This document shows, in pieces, positions 8,351 to 16,337 of a stretch of DNA of 64,000 nt (its first letter is position 1; each line of letters opens with the position of its first letter). Made by a program: the position numbers and the translations under genes. The stretch lies in the NCBI GenBank assembly GCA_020637755.1, contig JACKJW010000006.1:79721-143720 (forward strand), in the 5' to 3' direction. The notes under the pieces are model-generated. The model made no database searches. It was not told where the DNA came from and saw nothing but the letters and a program-made list of their open reading frames with translations. Source of the DNA: Brucellaceae bacterium. GTDB taxonomy: Bacteria; Pseudomonadota; Alphaproteobacteria; Rhizobiales; Rhizobiaceae.

Positions 8351-8836
8351 TCAATTTGCGATCGCAGCCTCAATGGCCGCGATGTCGATCTTGCCCATGG
8401 TCAACATGGCCTCGAAGGCGCGCCGTGCCTTGACCGCGTCTCCGCTGGTCGTCAGGTCGAGCAGAAGGCGTGGCGTGATCTGCCAGAAGAAGCCCCATCG
8501 GTCCTGACACCAGCCGCAGGCATTCGGGGTGCCGCCATGCTCCATGATCGCATTCCAGTAGCGGTCGGTTTCTTCCTGGTCCTCGGTCACCACCATGAAG
8601 CTGACCGACTGGTTGGACTTGAAGGCCGGCCCGCCGTTCAACCCCACGAAAGGGCGCCCGAGAACGGTGAACTCGACCGTCAGCTCGTCGCCTGCCTTCC
8701 CGCCTGGAAAATCTGCCGGAGCCTTGTTCGCGCGCCCGATATGGCTGTCGGGAAACACGGACGCATAAAAGGCAGCAGCCTTGGCCGCCTCGCCGAAATC
8801 AAACCAGATACAGGTGACAAGCTTGTCTTTGGGCAT
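8351..8836 (-). CDS. VOC family protein (PhnB-like)
   Basis: 161 residues from the ATG at 8836, which has an AAAGAGGAA ribosome site; a longer upstream frame was not used. The protein begins with IWFDFGEAAKAAAFYASVFPDS and ends with a helical AFEAMLTMGKIDIAAIEAAIA segment. In between is GWCQDRWGFFWQITPRLL, the usual pattern of the PhnB / 3-demethylubiquinone-methyltransferase-like branch of the vicinal oxygen chelate superfamily. Enzymatic activity is not predictable. It sits in the TetR-headed stress gene run together with a second VOC gene. Confidence 0.85.
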   Translation of the reverse strand: MPKDKLVTCIWFDFGEAAKAAAFYASVFPDSHIGRANKAPADFPGGKAGDELTVEFTVLGRPFVGLNGGPAFKSNQSVSFMVVTEDQEETDRYWNAIMEHGGTPNACGWCQDRWGFFWQITPRLLLDLTTSGDAVKARRAFEAMLTMGKIDIAAIEAAIAN

Positions 8837-8895
8837 GGGACTTCCTCTTTCGCACGCCCGCTGCCGCGCCGCGTACGGCTGGCTCGGGTGCGCAC

Positions 8896-9249
8896 TCAAG
8901 CGTCAAGAATGGTTTCAAAGCCGCCATAGATCAGCCGCGAGCCGTCAAAGGGCATCGGGTTGGCAGGCGAGGGCATGCGCGGGTCGCCCATGGCGGCCTT
9001 CATTCCGGCATCCGCGACTTCTTTCGATGGCCAAGTGATCCAGGAAAACACGATCACCTCGTCATCTTTCTTTTGCACCGCCATCGGCATCGAGGTCTTC
9101 TTGCCCTCGGGCACGTCGACACCCCAGTTTTCGACCACTGTCAGCGCGCCATGCTCCTTGAACACATCCGCAGCCGATTTCGCCATGTCGAGATAGGCCT
9201 GCTTGTTGGCGGCAGGCACGGCGGCAATCATTCCGTTCACATAGGTCAT
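8896..9249 (-). CDS. DUF1428 family protein
   Basis: 117 residues from the ATG at 9249 with an AGGGAGGAAAG ribosome site just upstream. The sequence MTYVNGMIAAVPAANKQAY, followed by VFKEHGALTVVENWGVDVP, then VFSWITWPSKEVADAG and MPFDGSRLIYGGFE, is characteristic of the small dimeric alpha/beta-barrel family DUF1428, related to ferredoxin-like stress proteins such as YciI/ABM-type enzymes. Function unknown. It sits between two VOC genes, apparently in one transcript with them. Confidence 0.88.
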   Translation of the reverse strand: MTYVNGMIAAVPAANKQAYLDMAKSAADVFKEHGALTVVENWGVDVPEGKKTSMPMAVQKKDDEVIVFSWITWPSKEVADAGMKAAMGDPRMPSPANPMPFDGSRLIYGGFETILDA

Positions 9250-9296
9250 CGTCACTTTCCTCCCTTGAATCTGATTGTCGTTCGGCCGTTCCGGCT

Positions 9297-9719
9297 TCAG
9301 CCCATTGCGTTCTTGCCGGCAAAATTCAGCATCCACGGCGTGCCGTACCTGTCAGTGAACATGGCGAAGCGTTCTGCCCAGAAGGTTTCTGCGGGGGGCA
9401 TCGAGACGGATTGCGCGCCTTCGGCCAGTGCCCCGTAGATGCGGTCGAAATCGGCAAGCGATGCCGGAGCGACCGAGACAGAGAAGCCCGCGGGCTTCGT
9501 ATACCATCCGTCCGGCGTATCGGACGCCATGACATTGGCCGAACCGAGCCGCAGGTTCATGTTCATGACAAGCTCATCACCGCCGGGCATGCGGCTGGCG
9601 GCATCGGGCGCATGCTTGTTCTGGAAGACGCCGGTGATCTCGCCGTTGAGAACCTTGGCATAATGCGTCATCGCTTCCAGGCAATTGCCGTTGAAATTGA
9701 GATAAATGGTCGGTTCCAT
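9297..9719 (-). CDS. VOC family protein (PhnB-like)
   Basis: 140 residues. The start MEPTIYLNFNGNCLEAMTHY is the standard PhnB-like opening, followed by VFQNKHAPDAASRMPGGDELVMNMNL. The C-terminal ETFWAERFAMFTDRYGTPWM is the characteristic end with the metal-site-like Glu and the W-M motif. Distinct from the other VOC protein 460 bp downstream, so this is a family pair rather than a recent tandem copy. Substrate unknown. The 18-bp gap to the SRPBCC gene upstream supports cotranscription. Confidence 0.87.
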   Translation of the reverse strand: MEPTIYLNFNGNCLEAMTHYAKVLNGEITGVFQNKHAPDAASRMPGGDELVMNMNLRLGSANVMASDTPDGWYTKPAGFSVSVAPASLADFDRIYGALAEGAQSVSMPPAETFWAERFAMFTDRYGTPWMLNFAGKNAMG

Positions 9720-9737
9720 GCGGGTCTCCTCTCGGGT

Positions 9738-10160
9738 TCAGGCGGTTGGCTGCCCTTGGCCGCGTGCGGTGTGGCGGGCGAAATTGTTGAGGATCGCCTG
9801 CCAGCCGTCACGCTGCCTATCGGCTGGGTTCTCGGCTTCCGCGTCGAAGCTGACAGTGACGGCGACGCCGTCTTCCGTATCGTCAAAATGCACCTCGGCC
9901 GTTCGTCCGCCGAATTCGTAGGCGATCAGCCGCATCGGTTCGACCGCCGTGTAGGTGCCTGCAAAATCAAATCCGAAGCTGCCGTCCTTGGCCTCCATGC
10001 GGGAGGAGAATGCGCCGCCGGGGCGCAGGTCCACGGATGCAGCGACCGTGTGCCAGTCATCCGAGGCTGTGTTCCAGACCAGGATGTCCTCGGGCGTCGT
10101 ATAGGCGCGCCAGACTTCGGCCAGCGGCGCCCGCACAAGGGTTTCAACATCAATCCTCAT
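9738..10160 (-). CDS. SRPBCC / AHSA1-like protein
   Basis: 140 residues from the ATG at 10160, which has AAAGG eight bases upstream; a GTG three codons earlier is possible. Typical START-like features are VETLVRAPLAEVWRAYTTPEDILVWNTAS near the N-terminus, RPGGAFSSRMEAKDGSFGFDFAGTY in the middle, and a C-terminal helix DGWQAILNNFARHT. The family forms a helix-grip cavity for hydrophobic ligands; specific role unknown. Only 15 bp from the next SRPBCC gene, forming a pair of related paralogues in the TetR-headed run. Confidence 0.85.
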   Translation of the reverse strand: MRIDVETLVRAPLAEVWRAYTTPEDILVWNTASDDWHTVAASVDLRPGGAFSSRMEAKDGSFGFDFAGTYTAVEPMRLIAYEFGGRTAEVHFDDTEDGVAVTVSFDAEAENPADRQRDGWQAILNNFARHTARGQGQPTA

Positions 10161-10175
10161 CGTGGACACCTTTCG

Positions 10176-10619
10176 TCAACCGGGGATTTCCGGCTCCACG
10201 AGCCGCTTGAGATTGTCGAGGCTTTCCTGCCAGCCGAGGTAACAGCTCTCCGCGGGAATCGGCTCCGGGATGTTTTCCTGCGCGATTCTGATCTCGGTCC
10301 CGCAGGAAACGGCCTTGAGCTCCACCGTGACCACCATTTCGCCGGGCAGGTTCGGATCGTCGAACCTGTCCGTGTAGCGCAGGTATTCGTTTTCCCTGAG
10401 CTCCAGGAATTCACCGCCGAAGGAATGGCTGTTGCCGGACGTGAAATTGGTGAAGGCCATGCGGAACGTGCCGCCCGGTCTTGCATCGAAATGGTTGACC
10501 GTACAGGTGAAACCATTCGGGGCAATCCACTTGGCCATGGCGGCGGCATCGGTGAATGCGCGATAGAGCTTTTGTGGGGTCGTGGCAAACACCCGGTGCA
10601 GATGGACGTCGTTCGGCAT
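10176..10619 (-). CDS. SRPBCC / AHSA1-like protein
   Basis: 147 residues starting MPNDVHLHRVFATTPQKLYR. The AHSA1 signature is clear: an N-terminal strand and helix, FDARPGGTFRMAF, SHSFGGEFLELRENEYLRYTD, and GWQESLDNLKRLVEPE at the end. Ligand or client unknown. First structural gene after the TetR regulator (80-bp gap). Pairing of AHSA1-like and VOC genes behind small repressors is common in proteobacteria, but no pathway is established for this set. Confidence 0.86.
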   Translation of the reverse strand: MPNDVHLHRVFATTPQKLYRAFTDAAAMAKWIAPNGFTCTVNHFDARPGGTFRMAFTNFTSGNSHSFGGEFLELRENEYLRYTDRFDDPNLPGEMVVTVELKAVSCGTEIRIAQENIPEPIPAESCYLGWQESLDNLKRLVEPEIPG

Positions 10620-10699
10620 GGCATGGTCCTCCCCGGCAGGGTGGAAAAGGGTTTCTATCCTGCACGCGGGTGCGCCGGCGCAGACGTGCTCACGGCGTA

Positions 10700-11347
10700 T
10701 CAGGGCGGCGGATGGGCCGCGCCGAAAAGCAGCCGCACATAGCGGTCCAGATGGTCCACCATCTCGCGGGCGATTTCAGGGCCGCCACGCGCCTTGGCGA
10801 GAATGAAGGCCCCTTGCAGCGTCGCTTGCGTGAAGTGCGCGAGGCTCTCCGCCGTCCAGTCCGCATCGGATGCGTATTGTTGCTTTGCCAGCGAAATATC
10901 CGGAACAAGGCTGTCGGCATGGCCGAAAATTGTCTCTTCGGCTGCCTCGCAAACGGCCCGGTCGCTCAAATGGGTCTCCTGCGCCAAGGTTCCGGCCACG
11001 CAGGTGAAATCCGCCGTGGAGCCGTCAAGGATGGCGCGCCGGAAGGCAATGTAGCCGAGCACCCGGTCCAACGGATCGGCCGGTTCGTGGTAGGGCGCAC
11101 CCTCGAACAGTCCGGACGTGACGCGGCCCCAATGCCTGGCCACTTCAGCGGCCCAGGCGTCCTTGCTGGCAAAGTGGTGGAAGAATCCGCCCTTGGTGAC
11201 ACCCGCAGCTGTGCAGATGTCATCCACCCGCGTGGCAGCAAGCCCCTTCTCGCGGATCAGGGTGAATCCGGTTTCCAGAAGCCTTGCCCGCGTCGCCTCG
11301 CGGGCGGCGGCCTTGGCATTGGGTTTCTCGGCGATATCCTGTTCCAT
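10700..11347 (-). CDS. TetR family transcriptional regulator
   Basis: 215 residues from the ATG at 11347. The N-terminal helix-turn-helix spans residues about 15-60 (ARLLETGFTLIREKG, then VDDICTAAGVTKGGFFHHFASKDAW), textbook TetR. The C-terminal part (residues 75-205) is a ligand-binding helical domain. A perfect palindrome begins six bases upstream of the start, so autorepression is likely. It heads a same-strand run of six small stress-type genes reaching to 7808, which it probably controls. The inducer is unknown. Confidence 0.92.
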   Translation of the reverse strand: MEQDIAEKPNAKAAAREATRARLLETGFTLIREKGLAATRVDDICTAAGVTKGGFFHHFASKDAWAAEVARHWGRVTSGLFEGAPYHEPADPLDRVLGYIAFRRAILDGSTADFTCVAGTLAQETHLSDRAVCEAAEETIFGHADSLVPDISLAKQQYASDADWTAESLAHFTQATLQGAFILAKARGGPEIAREMVDHLDRYVRLLFGAAHPPP

Positions 11348-11352
11348 TGCTA

Positions 11353-11378
11353 AAACATACCGACCAGTTGGTATGTTT
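11353..11378. promoter_or_regulatory. TetR operator palindrome
   Basis: AAACATACC and GGTATGTTT are perfect 9-bp inverted arms around the 8-base centre GACCAGTT. The site lies immediately before the TetR start codon, and its inner part (ATACC...GGTAT) resembles operators of TetR-type repressors. Likely the autoregulatory operator. Confidence 0.8.
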
Positions 11379-11516
11379 GTCAAGCCGGCTTCACTCTGCG
11401 GTCGCAGGCAAGCTGCCGATACGCCAAGGGCGGCCACGTCTGGGTTCTTCGGGAGCAGCCACGATGCCGGGATTGCCGCCGGATGCGCGGACACCATCCC
11501 CGGCCGGAATGGGCAG

Positions 11517-11550
11517 CGGGACAGAGCCATCGTGCAACAGCTCTGTCCCG
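11517..11550 (-). terminator. Hairpin after the SDR gene
   Basis: CGGGACAGAGC and GCTCTGTCCCG form a perfect 11-bp stem with a 12-base loop, 14 bp beyond the SDR stop on the minus strand. No strong T-run, but the position and stem fit a terminator. Confidence 0.6.
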
Positions 11551-11563
11551 TTGCCAAGCTCCT

Positions 11564-12316
11564 TCAATGAGAAGCGTTCAAGGCAGCAAGTGTGGCATCG
11601 AACGTGCCGTTTGCTTCGGCATGGCGCAGGAAACCCACGCGCCCGACACAGACTTCCGGGTCTGCCGGCTGGCGGGAAAACAGCGCCATGGTCTCATCGA
11701 TGAAGTCTTTGAGCGGCATCATGTGCGGGTTGTCGGCCTGCCCCGGCATCAGGTCCGTCTGGACACCGGGAGGCGCAACCTCGATCACCTCGATCCCGGT
11801 ATCGCGCAGCTGCCATCGCAACGAGACCGTCCACGAATGGATAGCTGCCTTCGTGGCTGAATAGGTCGGCGTGATCGCCAATGGAACAAAGGCCAGTCCC
11901 GATGAAACATTGATGATCGTCGCGCCGGACTTTCCCTGCAGGTGGGACATCAGTGCCGCCGTCAGCCGCATCGGGCCCAACAGATTGGTTTCAACCATTC
12001 GCAGCGCGTTGGTAAGGCCCGGCTGCGGCGAGACCAGGTCCTCGGTCAGCATCACACCCGCGTTGTTGAATACCACATTGAGGTCCGGGGCCACTTCGAC
12101 CGCCTTGCGGGCGAGGTCATTGATCGAATCCGGATCCGTGGCGTCGAAGGTCAGGCATGTCATGTTCGTACGGCCATCCGCCGTCTCCCGCAGGGCATCA
12201 AGGCGGCGGCCCGCAATGATGACCCGGTTTCCAAGGTCATGAAAGGCGCGCGCCCATTCGCGACCGAGGCCGGAACCGCCGCCGGTGATCAGCATCGTGT
12301 TTCCTGTCGTCTTCAT
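11564..12316 (-). CDS. Short-chain dehydrogenase/reductase (DltE-like)
   Basis: 250 residues from MKTTGNTMLITGGGSGLG. The Rossmann cofactor motif TGGGSGLG is at residues 10-17, NNAG near residue 85, the catalytic Ser in NVSSGLAF, and the catalytic Tyr-Lys in TYSATKAA. These define a classical SDR using NAD(P)H. Closest in pattern to DltE-type oxidoreductases of unknown substrate. It is transcribed divergently from the HxlR regulator over a 111-bp gap, the usual arrangement for an HxlR-controlled electrophile-response reductase; the link is inferred from context. Confidence 0.9.
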   Translation of the reverse strand: MKTTGNTMLITGGGSGLGREWARAFHDLGNRVIIAGRRLDALRETADGRTNMTCLTFDATDPDSINDLARKAVEVAPDLNVVFNNAGVMLTEDLVSPQPGLTNALRMVETNLLGPMRLTAALMSHLQGKSGATIINVSSGLAFVPLAITPTYSATKAAIHSWTVSLRWQLRDTGIEVIEVAPPGVQTDLMPGQADNPHMMPLKDFIDETMALFSRQPADPEVCVGRVGFLRHAEANGTFDATLAALNASH

Positions 12317-12427
12317 GTTGGCTCCTTTGCAAGATGCTTTCTGATGCGCTCCTTGCATATGACGCCATCACTCGCTATTAGAAAAAAGGCACTGAAAAGA
12401 ATTATACATACCAAAAAGAGAGTGACG

Positions 12428-12820
12428 ATGACACATGCTCCGGGACCGTACGATGCCTGCTGCGACCCCAGGATCGAGGCCTTGGTCAACGACCTGATCG
12501 GCCGGGTAGCAGACAAGTGGACCATGCTGATCCTTGAGGTGCTGGCGGAAGGCGGAACGATGCGTTTTACCGCCATTGGCCGTTCCGTGCCCGGCATCAG
12601 CCAGAAGATGCTGACCCAGACCTTGCGCCAGATGGAGCGGGACGGGCTGGTCACACGCACCGTGCATCCGGTCATTCCACCGCATGTGGACTATGCGCTG
12701 TCCGGCCTGGGTGAGACCTTGGGCGAGGCGTTCTGTGGTGTCTGGCTCTGGGCCGAGGCCAATCTGGAACAAATCGAAAGGGCACGGAGCGACTTCGACA
12801 AGCGCATGTCTGGCGGCTGA
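12428..12820 (+). CDS. HxlR family transcriptional regulator
   Basis: 130 residues from the ATG at 12428, preceded by AGAGAGTGA. It contains the HxlR winged helix: IGRVADKWTMLILEVLAEG, MRFTAIGRSVPGISQKMLTQTLRQMERDGLV, and YALSGLGETL. The N-terminal YDACCDPR holds paired cysteines at residues 10-11 in the region where HxlR members such as HypR and YodB have their redox-sensing Cys, so a thiol-reactive signal (quinone, aldehyde, hypochlorite) is plausible. Divergent from the SDR gene it probably controls. Confidence 0.9.
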   Translation: MTHAPGPYDACCDPRIEALVNDLIGRVADKWTMLILEVLAEGGTMRFTAIGRSVPGISQKMLTQTLRQMERDGLVTRTVHPVIPPHVDYALSGLGETLGEAFCGVWLWAEANLEQIERARSDFDKRMSGG

Positions 12821-12893
12821 ATGAAAAACCGGTTTGGCATGACGGCTGGCCCTTGCTAAAAGCGCGGCCAGCAAGAGACCGGAATTCCAGACC

Positions 12894-14480
12894 ATGGCCG
12901 AAACGAACGAACAGGCGGTCGCCCGCCGCCGTACCTTTGCGATCATTGCCCACCCGGATGCGGGCAAGACGACGCTGACCGAAAAGTTGCTGCTGTTTGG
13001 CGGCGCGATCCAGCTTGCTGGCGAGGTCAAGGCCAAGAAGAACCGCGTGCAGAGCCGGTCCGACTGGATGAAGATCGAGCGCGAGCGCGGCATTTCGGTG
13101 GTCACCTCGGTGATGACCTTCGAGTACAAGGATTGCGTCTTCAACCTGCTCGACACGCCAGGCCACGAGGACTTCGCAGACGATACCTACCGCACGCTGT
13201 CGGCGGTCGATTCCGCTGTCATGGTGATCGACGCGGCCAAGGGCATCGAACCGCGCACGCTCAAGCTCTTCGAGGTCTGCCGCCTGCGCGACATTCCCAT
13301 CGTCACCTTCATCAACAAGATGGACCGGGAGAGCCGCGACCCCTTCGAGATTCTGGACGAGGTGGAGGAGAAGCTGGCGCTCGACACCGCGCCAGTGAAC
13401 TGGCCGATCGGGCGCTCCAAGACCTTTTCGGGCACATATGACCTGGCCACCAACACGGTGCGCGGCTCTGACGAGGAAAAGGAGCGCACTCCGGTCAACG
13501 GTCCGCAGGCGGACGCCGCCTGCGGCAAGCTGCCCGCCAACGAGCGCGACGCCTTCATCGAGGAAGTGGACCTGGCGCGCGAAGCCTGCCGCCCCTTTGA
13601 TCGCAAGGCCTTCCGCGAGGGCCATATGACGCCCGTCTATTTCGGTTCGGCGCTGAAAAATTTCGGCGTGCGCGACCTGATCGACGCTTTGGTGGATTTC
13701 GGCCCGGCACCGCGCGCGCAGGATGCCGACACGCGCCGCGTGGAAGCAACCGAAGACAAGCTGACCGCCTTCGTCTTCAAGATCCAGGCCAACATGGACC
13801 CCAATCACCGCGACCGCATCGCCTTTGCCCGCGTCTGCTCCGGCACGCTGGAGCGCGGCATGAAGGCCAAGCTCGTGCGCACCGGCAAATCGCTCACCCT
13901 GTCCGCCCCGCAATTCTTCTTCGCCTCCCAGCGCCAGATCGCCGACGAGGCCAAGGCCGGTGACGTGGTTGGCATCCCCAACCATGGCACGCTGCGCATC
14001 GGCGACACGCTGACTGAGGGCGAAGACATTCTCTTCCACGGCGTGCCGAACTTCGCGCCGGAAATCCTGCGCCGCGTGCGCCTGATGGACGCCATGAAGG
14101 GCAAGAAGCTTGGCGAAGCCCTGCAGCAGATGGCGGAGGAGGGTGTTGTCCAGCTCTTTTCGCCCGAGGACGGCTCGCCCGCCATTGTTGGTGTGGTCGG
14201 CGCGCTCCAGATCGACGTGCTGAAGGAGCGCCTCGCGCAGGAATACCAGCTGCCCGTCGACTTCGAGCCGGCGCGTTTTTCCGTCTGCCGGTGGATGGAA
14301 GCGGACAAGGCGGAACTGCAGAGGTTCATCGACGCCCACCGCGCCGACATTGCCCGCGACCTCGACGGCGATCCGGTTTTCCTGGCGCAGAACGGCTTTT
14401 CGCTGAACTACGAGGCAGAGCGTTGGAAAGCGGTCCGCTTCAAGGCAATCAAGGACTACCAAGTGCGCGCCGCCGCCTGA
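12894..14480 (+). CDS. prfC: Peptide chain release factor 3
   Basis: 528 residues, full length for RF3. GTPase motifs are intact: the P-loop AHPDAGKTT near residue 20, DTPGHEDF, and NKMD. The N-terminus QAVARRRTFAIIAHP and the C-terminal FSLNYEAERWKAVRFKAIKDYQ are specific to RF3 rather than EF-G. It recycles RF1/RF2 from the ribosome after peptide release. It is 73 bp downstream of the HxlR gene and probably a single-gene unit. No oddities. Confidence 0.97.
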   Translation: MAETNEQAVARRRTFAIIAHPDAGKTTLTEKLLLFGGAIQLAGEVKAKKNRVQSRSDWMKIERERGISVVTSVMTFEYKDCVFNLLDTPGHEDFADDTYRTLSAVDSAVMVIDAAKGIEPRTLKLFEVCRLRDIPIVTFINKMDRESRDPFEILDEVEEKLALDTAPVNWPIGRSKTFSGTYDLATNTVRGSDEEKERTPVNGPQADAACGKLPANERDAFIEEVDLAREACRPFDRKAFREGHMTPVYFGSALKNFGVRDLIDALVDFGPAPRAQDADTRRVEATEDKLTAFVFKIQANMDPNHRDRIAFARVCSGTLERGMKAKLVRTGKSLTLSAPQFFFASQRQIADEAKAGDVVGIPNHGTLRIGDTLTEGEDILFHGVPNFAPEILRRVRLMDAMKGKKLGEALQQMAEEGVVQLFSPEDGSPAIVGVVGALQIDVLKERLAQEYQLPVDFEPARFSVCRWMEADKAELQRFIDAHRADIARDLDGDPVFLAQNGFSLNYEAERWKAVRFKAIKDYQVRAAA

Positions 14481-14535
14481 GACGCTCCGGTGAGCCATTG
14501 GCCAAAGAAGGCGAGCCATTCTCTGGGAAAAAAGG

Positions 14536-14568
14536 GGATCGCGCTTCAGGGGGGTGAACGCGCGATCC
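14536..14568 (+). terminator. Hairpin downstream of prfC
   Basis: GGATCGCGC and GCGCGATCC form a perfect 9-bp stem 55 bp after the prfC stop, with a G-rich 15-base loop. A second weaker G/C stem follows at about 14577. No T-run, so intrinsic termination is uncertain. Confidence 0.4.
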
Positions 14569-14647
14569 TGTAACAAGGGGGTTGGGGTTTGCCCCCTCCC
14601 GCCGCACCGGGAGAGTTGCATGGGAAGCCATTGCCGTCATTTGCGCA

Positions 14648-14667
14648 ATATGGGGATTTTCCCGTAT
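14648..14667. promoter_or_regulatory. Possible lux-box-like inverted repeat
   Basis: ATATGGGGATTTTCCCGTAT is a 20-bp imperfect palindrome with 7 of 10 positions symmetric, 40 bases upstream of the LuxR-type gene. Size, symmetry and position fit a binding site for a LuxR-family regulator, but no consensus comparison was possible. Confidence 0.35.
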
Positions 14668-14707
14668 GATGGGCATATGGAGACGCTCTAGTGATCGGAA
14701 TGCGGGT

Positions 14708-15451
14708 ATGATGTCGGTTGCCGGCCATATGGCGGCGGGATACGGGACGTCCGCCAATCCGGAGACCGACCGGATGTGGGCCGGTCTTGAGGCCGCGCTC
14801 GAAAGGCTGGCAGGCGTTGACGCCATTTTTTATCTGGTCTTTCCCGTCAACGGTTCTGCAGGCGCCTTCGAGACGCTGCTCGACCGGGCGGTCTGGCGTT
14901 GCACCTATCCCCAGACCTTCCGTGATGACCTGCCGCGAGGTTTCCTCGCAGATGACATGTCTTCCCAGCTTGTCCTGCTCACCCGCAGGCCGGTCCTCTG
15001 GCACAGCGACGAGGCAACGCAGGCGGCTACGCCGGCCCAGTTGAAGCGCTTGGAGATCAACCGCCGCCATGGCATGGCCGTCGGCATCAGCATCCCGGTC
15101 TTCAACGCATCGGGCCATGTGTGCGGTGGCTTCGGCCTGCGCCACGGCGCGCAGGACGCAGCTGCGTTTGACGAGGCCTGGAAGCGCAACCGGGACGGAA
15201 TCATGGCCGAGCTGGCAAGCTTCGATCAGGCCTATCGCGGCCCGTTTGCCCGCCACGTCTTCCGCCTGTCCCCCCAGGAATTGAGGGTGCTGGCTGGCGC
15301 GGCGGCCGGCATGACCGCCAGCCAGGCCGCCCACGATCTCGGCCTTTCGCAAAAGACAGTGGAAGCCTATCTGCGTTCCGCCCGCGACAAGACCCTGTCT
15401 GTCACCACCACCGAGGCGGTCGCCAAGGCCGTCTTCTTCCACCTCGTCTGA
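14708..15451 (+). CDS. LuxR family regulator with autoinducer-binding-like domain
   Basis: 247 residues from the ATG pair at 14708; a longer in-frame start at 14582 exists. Residues about 15-165 resemble the autoinducer-binding domain (ALERLAGVDAIFYLVFPV, AVGISIPVFNASGHVCGGFGLRHG). Residues about 180-247 are a LuxR helix-turn-helix (RLSPQELRVLAGAAAGMTAS, DLGLSQKTVEAYLRSARDK), with the usual acidic Glu of the LSPxE motif. No luxI-type synthase lies within this window, so it would be an orphan or solo regulator. The ligand is unknown and may not be a homoserine lactone. Confidence 0.85.
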   Translation: MMSVAGHMAAGYGTSANPETDRMWAGLEAALERLAGVDAIFYLVFPVNGSAGAFETLLDRAVWRCTYPQTFRDDLPRGFLADDMSSQLVLLTRRPVLWHSDEATQAATPAQLKRLEINRRHGMAVGISIPVFNASGHVCGGFGLRHGAQDAAAFDEAWKRNRDGIMAELASFDQAYRGPFARHVFRLSPQELRVLAGAAAGMTASQAAHDLGLSQKTVEAYLRSARDKTLSVTTTEAVAKAVFFHLV

Positions 15452-15567
15452 CATTTGCACCGGAAGACCCTTGCAGCTGCGGCAGGCCGTCGCAAGGTCT
15501 TTTCACCGTTGCAATTTCTGCATACATGCGAACCTGGACACATTTGCCAACCTTTCAGGAGACTTCC

Positions 15568-16224
15568 ATGGCCTTGCGCATCAACGACACCGTTCCGAAC
15601 ATCACCGTCGAGACCGACCACGGCACCTTCGCCCTGCATGACTTCATCGGCGGCAGCTACGCGATCCTGTTCTCCCACCCGAAGGATTTCACGCCGGTCT
15701 GCACCACGGAGTTCGGTGCGGTCGCCCAGCTCAAGGACGAATGGGAAAAGCGCGGCGTGAAGGTGCTCGGCATCTCCGTCGACAATGTCGAAGAGCACAA
15801 GAAGTGGAAGTCGGACATCGAGCAGGTCGCCAAGGCGCCCGCCTTCTTCCCCATCGTCGCCGACACGAGCCTCGCCATGTCGAAGGCCTTCGACATGCTG
15901 CCCGCCGATGCCTACCTGCCCGACGGCCGCACCCCGGCTGATACCGCAACCGTGCGCTCGGTCTTCATTGTCGGCCCGGACAAGAAGGTCCGCCTGATGA
16001 TGACCTATCCCATGTCGGTCGGCCGCAACTTCGCCGAAGTGCTGCGCGCGCTGGATGCCGTTATGGCAACCGACGGTGTGCCGATTGCCACGCCCGCCAA
16101 CTGGCAGCCCGGCCAGGATGTCATTGTGGCGCTTTCGGTCTCCACCGATGACGCCAAGGCAAAGTTCGGCGACGTCAATGTCGTGCTGCCCTATCTGCGC
16201 ACGATCAAGCAGCCCAAGGCCTGA
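15568..16224 (+). CDS. 1-Cys peroxiredoxin (Prx6 type)
   Basis: 218 residues from MALRINDTVPN; CAGGAGA lies upstream as ribosome site. The peroxidatic cysteine is in DFTPVCTTEFG (about residue 48), with the Prx6-typical extended C-terminal domain (GRNFAEVLRALDAVMATDGVPIATPANW, then DVIVALSVS). No resolving cysteine is seen further on, so this is a 1-Cys enzyme reducing hydrogen peroxide and alkyl hydroperoxides with an external thiol donor. Cytoplasmic. A strong terminator 33 bp downstream ends the unit. Confidence 0.95.
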   Translation: MALRINDTVPNITVETDHGTFALHDFIGGSYAILFSHPKDFTPVCTTEFGAVAQLKDEWEKRGVKVLGISVDNVEEHKKWKSDIEQVAKAPAFFPIVADTSLAMSKAFDMLPADAYLPDGRTPADTATVRSVFIVGPDKKVRLMMTYPMSVGRNFAEVLRALDAVMATDGVPIATPANWQPGQDVIVALSVSTDDAKAKFGDVNVVLPYLRTIKQPKA

Positions 16225-16257
16225 CGGGGAAGGCGCTTCCGCCACTCTCCTCAATGC

Positions 16258-16292
16258 AAAAGCCCCGGCGGGAATGACCCTCCGGGGCTTTT
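16258..16292. terminator. Bidirectional Rho-independent terminator
   Basis: AAAAGCCCCGG and CCGGGGCTTTT form an 11-bp stem around a 13-base loop, with A-run and T-run on its two sides. It can serve both the peroxiredoxin gene and the convergent pirin gene. Confidence 0.9.
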
Positions 16293-16337
16293 GTCACGCT
16301 ACCGGTCCAAACCGGTTCAATGCTTGTGATCCAGCGC

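Noticed and set aside
12672..14621. A 649-codon open frame antisense to prfC
   Set aside because: It mirrors the whole prfC gene in a G+C-rich genome; the residue pattern has no family features, while prfC is certain.
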